Assembly: GCA_031259095.1 (NCBI GenBank)
Contig: JAIRLW010000312.1
Span: 1-5,226 of the forward strand
DNA: 5,226 nt
Source: Planctomycetaceae bacterium
Lineage (GTDB): Bacteria; Planctomycetota; Planctomycetia; Pirellulales; Thermoguttaceae
Direction of reading: 5' to 3'
This document shows positions 1-5,020 of this stretch, piece after piece. The notes below the pieces were generated by a model. That model worked only from the letters and a program-made list of their open reading frames with translations, did no database searches and was not told the origin of the DNA. The translations under genes were made by a program, and so were the position numbers. Every line of letters begins with the position of its first letter. Position 1 is the stretch's first letter.

Positions 1-37
1 CGCGACGCTCTCCGTGCGTTGTTGGTCGCTCTTCCGG

Positions 38-598
38 TCATGCGGGGAGTTCTGGTCGTGTTGTTGGACGTTCTGCCGGAAATGCGGGACGTTCCGGTCG
101 AGTTGTCGGACGATCTGCCGGAAATGCGGGACGTTCTGGTTGAGTTGTTGGACGATCCACCGGAAACGCAGGACGTTCTGGTCGAGTCGTTGGACGATTT
201 TGTGAAGACGAAAATCGATCCGATTGAGTAGCCGAACTTGAAATTGTTGAAGGAGTTCGGTTGTTTGACGGTGAAAAAGACGGACGGTCTGACGGTGAAG
301 AAGATGGACGATTTGACGGTGGAGAAAAAGACGGACGGTTTGATGGTGGGGGAGAAGACGGACGGTTTGACGGTGGCGGAGAAGACGGACGGTTTGACGG
401 TGGAGAAGAAGATGGACGAGTTGATGGTGGAGGAGAAGGCGGACGATTAGGCGGTGAAGCACGACCGGAAGACGGCGGACGATTGGTTGAAGATTGCTCT
501 CGGTTCTGAGCGGCTACAAAATCGTTACAGCCTAACCATACAACCGAAAGAAAGAAACATAACACAACCATTTTAATTTGTAAATTAAAGGTGTTCAT
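38..598 (-). CDS. Secreted Pro/Ser/Arg-rich repeat protein of unknown function
   Basis: The 186-residue product was not recognised as any characterised family. Residues 1-30 look like a signal peptide: a short N-region with one Lys, a hydrophobic core (VVLCFFLSVVWLG) and an AxA-like site (FVAA) before QN. WLGC at 21-24 could be mistaken for a lipobox but has Trp at -3, so signal peptidase I is the better guess. Residues about 51-112 are a degenerate 8-9 residue repeat around NRPSSPPPS. Residues 135-186 are 3.5 copies of a 14-residue unit like RPTTRPERPAFPAD, proline-rich and cationic. Such sequence is expected to be extended and unstructured, suggesting a cell-envelope or extracellular linker role (inference). 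The start is supported by GGGAGG five bases upstream. The opposite strand also has open frames here, but they mirror the repeats and lack start signals. The frame ends at TGA (40-38) although recognisable repeat continues beyond it, so the protein may be truncated. Confidence 0.75.
   Translation of the reverse strand: MNTFNLQIKMVVLCFFLSVVWLGCNDFVAAQNREQSSTNRPPSSGRASPPNRPPSPPPSTRPSSSPPSNRPSSPPPSNRPSSPPPSNRPSFSPPSNRPSSSPSDRPSFSPSNNRTPSTISSSATQSDRFSSSQNRPTTRPERPAFPVDRPTTQPERPAFPADRPTTRPERPAFPAERPTTRPELPA
41..196 (-). repeat. 42-bp coding tandem repeat (14-residue RPTTRPERPAFPxD units)
   Basis: About 3.5 units with a 42-bp period encode RPTTRPERPAFPVD, RPTTQPERPAFPAD, RPTTRPERPAFPAE and a last partial RPTTRPELPA. 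A further degenerate copy (PEERPTTHGERR) reads in the same frame beyond the stop, from 37 to 1. Unit number is likely to vary between strains through slippage or recombination (inference). Confidence 0.8.
263..448 (-). repeat. Short Pro/Ser/Asn-Arg coding repeat (NRPSSPPPS units)
   Basis: Roughly seven imperfect units of 24-27 bp encode variations on NRPSSPPPS, for example NRPSFSPPS and DRPSFSPS. On the plus strand the DNA reads as repeated gacggtttgacggtgg-like blocks, which creates spurious Asp/Gly-rich open frames on that strand. Confidence 0.75.
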
Positions 599-603
599 AA
601 TAT

Positions 604-609
604 CCTCCC
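604..609 (-). promoter_or_regulatory. Shine-Dalgarno site of the Pro-rich protein gene
   Basis: The minus strand reads GGGAGG followed by ATATT and then ATG (598-596). This is close to the ideal anti-16S match, at a five-base spacing. It fixes the start codon and the coding strand of the low-complexity gene. Confidence 0.7.
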
Positions 610-659
610 ATTGTTTAAGTGGTTATTTTATTGTTTATAACATTCCCACATTATGGTTA

Positions 660-687
660 ATTATAAAATATTTACGACACGAAACAA
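660..687 (-). promoter_or_regulatory. Candidate sigma70-type promoter for the Pro-rich protein gene
   Basis: On the minus strand, TTGTTT (687-682) is followed after 16 bases by a perfect TATAAT (665-660). Transcription would start near 653, leaving a 5' leader of about 55 bases before the ATG. The -10 is perfect but the -35 matches only in its TTG half, and the surroundings are AT-rich, so a chance match is possible. Confidence 0.4.
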
Positions 688-973
688 GGAAAGTTTAAGA
701 AAAATAGTGAAAACCGTTTTTTAGAATGCCGACGGTATGGACGATTGCTTTCGATGACAGTATGAAATTAAAATTGTTTTTTGTATTATTATTTTTCGGG
801 ACGATAGAATCCGTTAATAAGGCGAAAATAAAGTACGATAAACGATAATGTTTTTTTGTAACTATACCGCACGCATTCATAATAATTATGTTTCATCAAA
901 TATGGATATCGTTAATATTTCATTAGAATTTTTACAACAATAAAATTTTTTTGAATTGCGTATTGAATTTTCC
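688..973. other. AT-rich intergenic stretch with no supported gene
   Basis: A 61-codon minus-strand frame (880-695) and a 40-codon plus-strand frame from 726 occur here, but neither has a Shine-Dalgarno site or recognisable motifs. I see no RNA gene. The stretch separates the promoter of the low-complexity gene from the first palindromic repeat. Confidence 0.5.
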
Positions 974-1005
974 CGTCCCGTTAGGGACGACCTATTGGTA
1001 GAAAA
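974..1005 (+). repeat. REP-like palindrome unit 1 with ttggtagaaaa tail
   Basis: The hairpin is cgtccc (974-979), loop gtta, gggacg (984-989), followed by the tail ttggtagaaaa (995-1005). The reverse complement of 1101-1132, extended to 1100, aligns with this unit over 32 bases with 26 identities, including the complete 11-base tail. The two are therefore inverted copies of one repeat family. No transposase gene of the REP-associated (RAYT) type is present in the window. Confidence 0.6.
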
Positions 1006-1064
1006 AATGTAATGTTTAAAATAGAGCAAAGAATCAATGATATATTTTTGTATCGATTAACATT

Positions 1065-1081
1065 TCGTCCCTACAGGACGA
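1065..1081. repeat. REP-like palindrome 2
   Basis: The hairpin is tcgtcc (1065-1070), loop ctaca, ggacga (1076-1081). It shares the GTCC/GGAC core with its three neighbours but has a five-base loop and no obvious tail. It lies between the two members of the inverted pair at 974-1005 and 1100-1132. Confidence 0.5.
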
Positions 1082-1099
1082 GGGATTGGGACACCATCG

Positions 1100-1132
1100 T
1101 TTTCTACCAACATCTTGTCCCCAACGGGACAA
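1100..1132 (-). repeat. REP-like palindrome unit 3, inverted copy of unit 1
   Basis: The tail ttttctaccaa (1100-1110) precedes the hairpin ttgtccc (1115-1121), loop caac, gggacaa (1126-1132). The tail is the exact reverse complement of the one at 995-1005. Units 1 and 3 therefore face each other across 94 bases, an arrangement like bacterial interspersed mosaic elements. Confidence 0.6.
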
Positions 1133-1151
1133 AAATAGTTAAATAGTTAAA

Positions 1152-1231
1152 TAGTGAATAGTTGCACAAGCGGATTACACAAGTACACGGTAAATGGTAC
1201 GCTTGCGTCCTCCACTATACACTATTCACTA
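1152..1231. repeat. 80-bp element with 11-bp terminal inverted repeats
   Basis: The ends tagtgaatagt (1152-1162) and actattcacta (1221-1231) are perfect 11-base inverted repeats. A second inverted pair, caagcg (1167-1172) and cgcttg (1200-1205), lies inside. The element is too short to encode anything. It sits between two REP-like hairpins (1115-1132 and 1235-1251) that are in direct orientation. No clear target duplication flanks it. It could be a small non-autonomous element or simply part of the mosaic repeat. Short aaatagtt iterations precede it (about 1134-1151). Confidence 0.4.
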
Positions 1232-1234
1232 ACA

Positions 1235-1251
1235 TTGTCCCTAGCGGGACA
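1235..1251. repeat. REP-like palindrome 4
   Basis: The hairpin is tgtccc (1236-1241), loop tagc, gggaca (1246-1251). The 24 bases from 1235 match those from 1115 at 20 positions, so units 3 and 4 are direct repeats flanking the 80-bp inverted-repeat element. Confidence 0.55.
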
Positions 1252-1296
1252 GAAATACAAAAATAATTTTTGTGACTGCAAAAGGGATACTCAATC

Positions 1297-1339
1297 GACG
1301 CGATGGCGGGTTAAAACCTTTTGAACGAAACATCGCGTC
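1297..1339. promoter_or_regulatory. Perfect 9-bp inverted repeat upstream of a promoter
   Basis: The arms gacgcgatg (1297-1305) and catcgcgtc (1331-1339) are perfectly complementary across 25 bases, which include a small ggtt-aa-aacc palindrome. The arms are GC-richer than their surroundings. The element ends 53 bases before the TTGACA box of the next gene. It could be a regulator-binding site, a structured RNA or a transcription stop for upstream reads. No T-run follows on either strand, so a classic terminator is unlikely. Confidence 0.35.
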
Positions 1340-1392
1340 TATCTTTTGATTAGTTATTTTCTCAAATTCCAAAACGATCAGAAAAAACTATC

Positions 1393-1421
1393 TTGACAAT
1401 CACTGCCTCTTCGATTACACT
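1393..1421 (+). promoter_or_regulatory. Sigma70-type promoter, TTGACA-N17-TACACT
   Basis: A perfect -35 TTGACA (1393-1398) is followed after exactly 17 bases by TACACT (1416-1421), which matches the TATAAT consensus at four of six positions. Transcription would begin near 1428, about 34 bases before the ATG at 1462. The in-frame TTG at 1393 is thus part of the -35 box rather than a translation start. Confidence 0.65.
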
Positions 1422-1448
1422 AGGTAACAATGTTTATTTTTTCTTTAC

Positions 1449-1453
1449 GGGAG
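1449..1453 (+). promoter_or_regulatory. Shine-Dalgarno site deciding the start at 1462
   Basis: GGGAG lies eight bases before the ATG at 1462. The alternative in-frame TTG at 1393 has no comparable site and would overlap the promoter, so 1462 is preferred. Confidence 0.6.
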
Positions 1454-1461
1454 TTTGTACC

Positions 1462-1824
1462 ATGAAACGAGTTTTTGGTAAGACATTGCAACAAATGACG
1501 GTTTTTATATCGTTATTGGCGTATGTCTTTGTTCTGGTTCTCGCTCCGGTTTGGCATGTCCACCACAGTAACTGCAACAGCCAATCCGAACATACTTCGG
1601 AATGTTGTTTGCCGTCTCCGGTTTGTGCTTCTGTCGAACCGCGCGGAGAATGTGATCTGTGCCGTATTCTTCATGTTACCGTTCCATTGTTTGTGTTTAC
1701 CGCCGTCACGCCGGAAATCACCAACAATTGGTCGGAACTCGTCGTAAAACCGGCAACCTTAAATCTTCAAACCACTTATGGAATTCCTTCCAGCCGCGCA
1801 CCGCCGTTGAATGCCGGCTCTTAA
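1462..1824 (+). CDS. Small membrane-anchored Cys/His-rich protein, possibly metal-related
   Basis: The product has 120 residues. Residues about 13-31 form a hydrophobic anchor or signal sequence (MTVFISLLAYVFVLVLAPV). Next comes a Cys/His-rich segment: HVHH at 32-35, C38, H44, C48, C49, C55 and a CDLC pair at 64-67. A second hydrophobic stretch spans 68-83, and the tail carries SRAPP at 111-115. This layout (one anchor, exported His/Cys, CxxC, a hydrophobic patch and a C-terminal RAPP-like motif) resembles small DUF2946-type proteins found near metal transport genes. The assignment is by layout only and a database match is not claimed. Metal binding or thiol chemistry outside the cytoplasm is inferred. 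The gene stands alone, with its own promoter and Shine-Dalgarno site, and no transporter gene adjoins it. A longer frame opening at TTG 1393 was rejected because that codon is the -35 box. Confidence 0.75.
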   Translation: MKRVFGKTLQQMTVFISLLAYVFVLVLAPVWHVHHSNCNSQSEHTSECCLPSPVCASVEPRGECDLCRILHVTVPLFVFTAVTPEITNNWSELVVKPATLNLQTTYGIPSSRAPPLNAGS

Positions 1825-1829
1825 TTTAT

Positions 1830-1845
1830 AATCCTTAACAGGATT
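1830..1845 (+). terminator. Possible weak terminator after the Cys/His-rich gene
   Basis: aatcct (1830-1835), loop taac and aggatt (1840-1845) form a six-pair hairpin five bases after the stop codon, followed by only a short T-containing stretch (tctatat). The stem is short and AT-rich, so the call rests mainly on position. Confidence 0.3.
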
Positions 1846-2160
1846 TCTATATCAATATTTAAGTTAACGTTTGCGCTTGGAATATGTATTAATTCATATC
1901 CGGTTCACTATTGGTATCGTTGAACCCTTGCGCTGAAAATACCGAATTTATTCGGTTCGGTTTGTACGTCCGTTTGTTTACTCGTTATTCTTGAAAATGA
2001 CTTTTGAAAAAATTTCGGTTTTCGCTTTTTGACAGCGTTATAAAATTGACCGGATTTTTCAGTAGGAATGTACCGTTGTTGTATGTCCCTACAAAACGAA
2101 TTTTCAAATAGGTTAAACAAATTTTTATTCAACATTACTTATATTCAACAACCTTTTACA
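1846..2160. other. Intergenic stretch with no supported gene
   Basis: A 75-codon minus-strand frame (2135-1908) is Lys/Phe/Gln-rich and lacks recognisable motifs, so I regard it as noise. A six-pair hairpin, accgaa-ttta-ttcggt (1941-1956), is present without a T-run. A degraded REP-like half-site, tgtccctacaaaacga (2084-2099), matches palindrome 2 at 13 of 16 positions but has lost its complementary arm. TATATT at 2140-2145 could be a -10 for the downstream gene, but I see no good -35. Confidence 0.4.
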
Positions 2161-2166
2161 AAAGGA
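2161..2166 (+). promoter_or_regulatory. Shine-Dalgarno site for the leader start at 2174
   Basis: AAAGGA lies seven bases before the ATG at 2174. This is the best translation start signal upstream of the first prepilin-like gene, yet it opens a frame different from the prepilin frame. Confidence 0.5.
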
Positions 2167-2173
2167 AAAAAAC

Positions 2174-2298
2174 ATGTTTACTCAAAATATATTTCAGTTA
2201 ATGCTCCAGTTAGTAAGTGAATTTTTCGTTGTTTTTTTCGGAAAATTTAGATTTTTTAGGCAATTTCATGTTAAAATAGGCAGGGGGGGGGGTCTAGG
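2174..2298 (+). other. Candidate out-of-frame N-terminal leader of the first DUF1559 gene
   Basis: Translation from ATG 2174 reads an aromatic and basic segment (FFGKFRFFRQFHVKIGR) up to the G tract at 2283-2292, then continues in the wrong frame to a stop at 2360-2362. With 11 G (or 8) instead of 10, this frame would join the FTLVELLVV frame and give a protein of about 390 residues with a 47-residue pre-cleavage leader. The second prepilin-like protein has a related leader ending ([10 protein letters not shown]), which modestly supports real coding. The alternative is that this is untranslated leader and the prepilin starts at TTG 2299. Confidence 0.4.
2283..2292 (+). repeat. Homopolymeric G(10) tract at the start of the prepilin-like gene
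   Basis: Ten consecutive G lie between a good Shine-Dalgarno/ATG (2161-2176) and the prepilin cleavage motif (from 2311). Tracts of this length are prone to slippage, both in cells and in sequencing. As read, the tract leaves the upstream start one base out of frame. It could also act as a Shine-Dalgarno-like site six bases before TTG 2299. Confidence 0.8.
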
Positions 2299-3345
2299 TT
2301 GTTCAGGTGTGGTTTCACGCTTGTTGAACTTCTGGTCGTTATCACCATTATTGGCGTCTTGATTGCGTTGTTGCTTCCAGCCGTTCAAATGGCGCGTGAG
2401 GCGGCAAGGCGAATGTCCTGCGCCAACAACGTGAAACAATGGGGACTCGCGCTGCACAATTACTATAATGCATACAACGTCTGTCCGGGTTTGGGAAAAG
2501 AAGGAGTTGGAACATACTCAATCCAGGCTAATTTACTTCCCTACATTGAACAACCTGCATTGTCATCACTGATTGACTTTAACCAGCCGCTTCAGATAGG
2601 CGGCAAGGGAAAATATGCCATGAACTCTGCATTGGCTGAGGTCATCCAAGCGCAAGCCAATTTGTTTAAATGTCCCAGCGATGGCTCCGATCATTTATAT
2701 GTGATCAGTAAATTTGATGATGCTACCAGTGGATCGGATGCTTCAGCACGTGGAACCAATTACGTTTTTTCTACCGGCAGCGGCGTTTATCCTAATATGG
2801 ATACCCGTCATCCAACCGACGGATTATTTTATTATAATTCTGCTCGCGGTTTGGAAAGTATTACGGATGGAACGTCCAATACAATTATTTTGTCTGAAGC
2901 CAAACTCGGTGATAACTCTGGAAGTCCGGCAGAAGGAGACGCTCCTGAAATGCGGCGTACTGCCAAAACGACGGATACTAATTGGACACCGCTTAGCAGT
3001 GAACAAGGTACGGTTATACCTTTAACGGAGTCTGGAAACGGTTCGTTTGCAAATATTAAGGCAAAAGCCGATGCCTGCACTTCGTGGGAAACGAAACGAT
3101 GCGGAGCGTGGATTTGGGGAATGCCGCTTTACAGCGCATTCAGTACCTATTATCCTCCGAATCACAATATCCCGGATATTCATTTTCACGGTATGGGATG
3201 GTATGGTGCGCGAAGTAATCATCCAACCGGCGTCAATGTTGGTTTGGCGGATGGAAGTGTCCGCTTTACAACCAATTCCGTGAACCTTGATATTTGGCGA
3301 GCCTCCGCGACCATCGGGAATGGTGAAGTATTGCAATTACCCTGA
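2299..3345 (+). CDS. DUF1559 prepilin-like secreted protein (H-X9-DG type)
   Basis: The frame encodes 348 residues from TTG. Leader MFRCG is followed by [20 protein letters not shown], the type IV prepilin/pseudopilin N-terminus with Gly at -1 and Glu at +5 (residue 10). It is expected to be cut by prepilin peptidase and to anchor through the hydrophobic helix. ARREA-type basic residues follow (MAREAARR). The central domain has the DUF1559 landmark DGTSNT at 190-195, and the C-terminus has H-X9-DG at 308-319 (H308, D318, G319). Planctomycetes carry many such proteins. Their function is largely unknown, with surface or pseudopilus roles proposed. The start is uncertain: TTG 2299 gives a short, plausible prepilin leader, whereas the well-formed start at 2174 lies upstream across the G tract in another frame. 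Length and motifs otherwise look complete. No pilus assembly gene adjoins it. Confidence 0.88.
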   Translation: MFRCGFTLVELLVVITIIGVLIALLLPAVQMAREAARRMSCANNVKQWGLALHNYYNAYNVCPGLGKEGVGTYSIQANLLPYIEQPALSSLIDFNQPLQIGGKGKYAMNSALAEVIQAQANLFKCPSDGSDHLYVISKFDDATSGSDASARGTNYVFSTGSGVYPNMDTRHPTDGLFYYNSARGLESITDGTSNTIILSEAKLGDNSGSPAEGDAPEMRRTAKTTDTNWTPLSSEQGTVIPLTESGNGSFANIKAKADACTSWETKRCGAWIWGMPLYSAFSTYYPPNHNIPDIHFHGMGWYGARSNHPTGVNVGLADGSVRFTTNSVNLDIWRASATIGNGEVLQLP

Positions 3346-3371
3346 TCATTTCGTTTGGGATAACTTCTAAC

Positions 3372-3430
3372 AACTTCGACTGAAATCGACCGAAATCGAT
3401 TTTAGTCGAAGTTAATCGATTTTGGTCGAT
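3372..3430. terminator. Nested inverted repeat with two mutually exclusive hairpins
   Basis: Arm aacttcgactgaaatcga (3372-3389) pairs with 3396-3413 over 18 positions with a single G-U and a six-base loop. Alternatively, 3385-3400 pairs with 3415-3430 over 16 positions, also with one G-U. The two stems share bases, so they cannot form together. The first begins 26 bases after the stop of the first DUF1559 gene and is the likely 3' end or transcription stop. No clean T-run follows, so it may act by stabilising the mRNA end or as a protein-binding site. Confidence 0.5.
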
Positions 3431-3642
3431 CAAAAAAATGAAAATTTAGGGATTGGAATAATGAAATCAATAGCAGTTTAGCAACACCGATTTAACAACT
3501 AACTTGTGAATATAGGAATTTTTTTTCAAAAAATTTTTCCAGAATGCAAGATTTTTGTGGAAATTTTACTCATAACATGCGAAAATAGGTAGAAGTTTTT
3601 GTGTTTCCCCTCATTTTTCAACTTCAACATTCGGAATTTAAT
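3431..3642. other. AT-rich upstream region of the second DUF1559 gene
   Basis: No gene was found here. T and A runs dominate (for example 3518-3538), which makes a curved or upstream-element-like promoter region possible, but I cannot single out a convincing -35/-10 pair. The second DUF1559 frame is open back to GTG 3601. CGGA (3632-3635), seven bases before ATG 3643, is a weak Shine-Dalgarno candidate. Confidence 0.4.
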
Positions 3643-4668
3643 ATGACTTCAACTTATTTCAATCGGTATTTCGGTAAAAGACATGCGTTTACATTGGTGG
3701 AACTTCTGGTTGTTATTGTGATTATCAGCATGTTGGCGGGGCTGCTGATTCCGGCGGTCAACTATGCACGCGAAGCCGCACGGCGCACACAATGCATCAA
3801 CAACCAAAAAAATCTCGGCATCGGGCTTATCAATTACGCCGCAAACAACAACGGATTGCCGGGTTATTTCAATCAATTAGGAAAATATACTAATGGCGAT
3901 CCCCGACTTACTAATGGCGATCCCCGACTTCTTAGTTGGGTTGTTGCGATTTTTCCGGAAATTGAAGAGAACAAACGTTACGAACTTTTGACTGCCGATG
4001 ACGCGAATGTATCATCAAACACTGCACAAGCAATTCAAGCATCTCCGCCAGTACTAATCTGTTCCTCCGCTTCGCTTCAGCAACGGGCTGGTACTCCGAT
4101 TTTGAGTTACGTCGTTAACTGCGGACCAGAAGCCAATTCAGGAACATCAATTGACGGTAATGTTGCTCCTACATTTACACTGTTCAAAGATCGCCGTAGT
4201 GATTTAGCTGCTATTAATAAAAAAGTTAAATTGGAGGAAATCGTTGATGGAACAAGTAATACGGTTTTACTTTCGGAAAATGTACAGGCATGGACTTGGT
4301 ATGTTACAAATGGTGTTCCAAATGAATTACCTCAAGGCGATACGCCTACCCGTTGTTCTACTATCGTTGCGAGTTTAGGTTTTGTTTGGTCAAACCAAAC
4401 GAGTAGTTCTTCCTTTTATTCAAAAATTAATGAAAATCGTGAGTATGGGCAAGTGTCGGCTCCATCATCACTACATGCTCGTCCGTCATCAATGCATCCC
4501 GAAATTGTTGTCGCTCTTTATGGCGACGGCTCCGCTAAACCGATAGATGACGATTGCGGTTTCGGATCCTATCTTTCCGCTGTTTGTCCAGATGACGCAA
4601 AAGCAAGTAAGCCCGTTAGCGGTAATGGACTTGATTACGGAGACATTTTTGAAAAAAAGACTTGGTGA
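3643..4668 (+). CDS. DUF1559 prepilin-like secreted protein (H-X9-DG type), second copy
   Basis: The product has 341 residues. The leader [15 protein letters not shown] (1-15) is followed by [20 protein letters not shown], with Glu at +5 (residue 20). The residue before the predicted cleavage is Ala rather than Gly, a variant often seen in planctomycete members of the family. YAREAARR follows the helix. DGTSNT is at 202-207 and H-X9-DG at 285-296 (H285, D295, G296). The C-terminal tail beyond H-X9-DG is about 45 residues and contains two Cys. ATG 3643 is chosen over the in-frame GTG 3601 because it gives a normal-length, basic leader. Residues 83-96 are two identical TNGDPRL copies from a perfect 21-bp tandem duplication. 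The protein is a diverged paralogue of the upstream one, not a recent duplicate. The gene is separated from it by about 300 bases and probably transcribed on its own. Confidence 0.9.
   Translation: MTSTYFNRYFGKRHAFTLVELLVVIVIISMLAGLLIPAVNYAREAARRTQCINNQKNLGIGLINYAANNNGLPGYFNQLGKYTNGDPRLTNGDPRLLSWVVAIFPEIEENKRYELLTADDANVSSNTAQAIQASPPVLICSSASLQQRAGTPILSYVVNCGPEANSGTSIDGNVAPTFTLFKDRRSDLAAINKKVKLEEIVDGTSNTVLLSENVQAWTWYVTNGVPNELPQGDTPTRCSTIVASLGFVWSNQTSSSSFYSKINENREYGQVSAPSSLHARPSSMHPEIVVALYGDGSAKPIDDDCGFGSYLSAVCPDDAKASKPVSGNGLDYGDIFEKKTW
3889..3930 (+). repeat. Perfect 21-bp tandem duplication inside the second DUF1559 gene
   Basis: actaatggcgatccccgact plus t occurs twice without mismatch (3889-3909, 3910-3930). 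It adds exactly seven codons (TNGDPRL) and keeps the frame. Perfect identity suggests a recent event. Confidence 0.95.
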
Positions 4669-4924
4669 ACGCCATTCGCGTTGAATATTTAAGCGTTTCC
4701 GATTTCTATTTAATGTACACGCGCGGTCAATACGGACGATCCGGCGGAAGCGCCAATTCTTGTTTCGCCGGATCAATAATAACATCCATATCTTCAATCG
4801 GAATCGCTCCAAGCAGAACTTCTTTTGTGTCGGGCAACATAATCGCACGACAAATTGATTCGCGGTTCTTAAAATAGATACTGATCGGGTCAACAAATTC
4901 ACATTGCGGACAAGAACCGTCCGC

Positions 4925-4934
4925 TAATTTAATT
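4925..4934 (-). repeat. 5-bp tandem duplication causing a frameshift
   Basis: TAATT occurs twice in tandem (minus strand AATTA-AATTA). Deleting one copy turns the stop-interrupted reading into GAA TTA GCG GAC (ELAD), the expected continuation of the aspartyl protease. Confidence 0.75.
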
Positions 4935-4980
4935 CACTTTCGGTTGTATGAAGAACACGCAATCCAAGTTGATTTTTGAG

Positions 4981-5020
4981 ATGATCGCTGATCACGAGTG
5001 ATGATCGCTGATCACGAGTG
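4981..5020 (-). repeat. Perfect 20-bp tandem duplication causing a frameshift
   Basis: atgatcgctgatcacgagtg occurs twice without mismatch (4981-5000 and 5001-5020). Because 20 is not a multiple of three, the frame from ATG 5177 runs into TGA two codons after the first copy. Deleting one copy joins STLVISDH to LKNQLGLRVL. Confidence 0.95.

Noticed and set aside
14..509. Plus-strand open frames rich in Asp/Gly/Lys (for example repeated DGRFDGGGED)
   Set aside because: They are antisense to the Pro-rich repeat gene and follow its repeat period. They lack Shine-Dalgarno sites, while the minus-strand frame has a signal peptide, GGGAGG and a promoter.
695..880. 61-codon minus-strand frame and a 40-codon plus-strand frame from 726 (with MKLKLFFVLLFFG)
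   Set aside because: No ribosome site, no recognisable domain and AT-rich composition. They are compatible with chance.
974..1251. CRISPR array
   Set aside because: The palindromes are short, irregularly spaced and in mixed orientation. They have no constant-length spacers and no cas genes.
1393..1461. TTG 1393 as the start of the Cys/His-rich protein
   Set aside because: This codon lies in the TTGACA -35 box of a well-spaced promoter. ATG 1462 has a GGGAG site and begins directly before the membrane anchor.
1908..2135. 75-codon minus-strand frame
   Set aside because: No Shine-Dalgarno site, signal or domain is visible, and its composition looks like translated AT-rich intergenic DNA.
2714..3336. 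Several frames overlapping the first DUF1559 gene on both strands
   Set aside because: They are shadows of a gene with clear family motifs along its whole length.
3601..3642. GTG 3601 as the start of the second DUF1559 protein
   Set aside because: It would add 14 uncharacteristic residues before a normal basic prepilin leader. ATG 3643 fits the family better, although its ribosome site is weak.
4668..4682. aacgc/gcgtt hairpin between the convergent genes as a terminator
   Set aside because: The stem has only five pairs with no T-run and it overlaps the stop codon, which is too weak to call.
4489..4902. 137-codon minus-strand frame and the 71-codon plus-strand frame at 4662-4877
   Set aside because: The minus frame is out of register with the protease domain, which reads cleanly in a neighbouring frame, and it runs into the opposite DUF1559 gene. 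The plus frame is antisense to the pseudogene and has no start signal.
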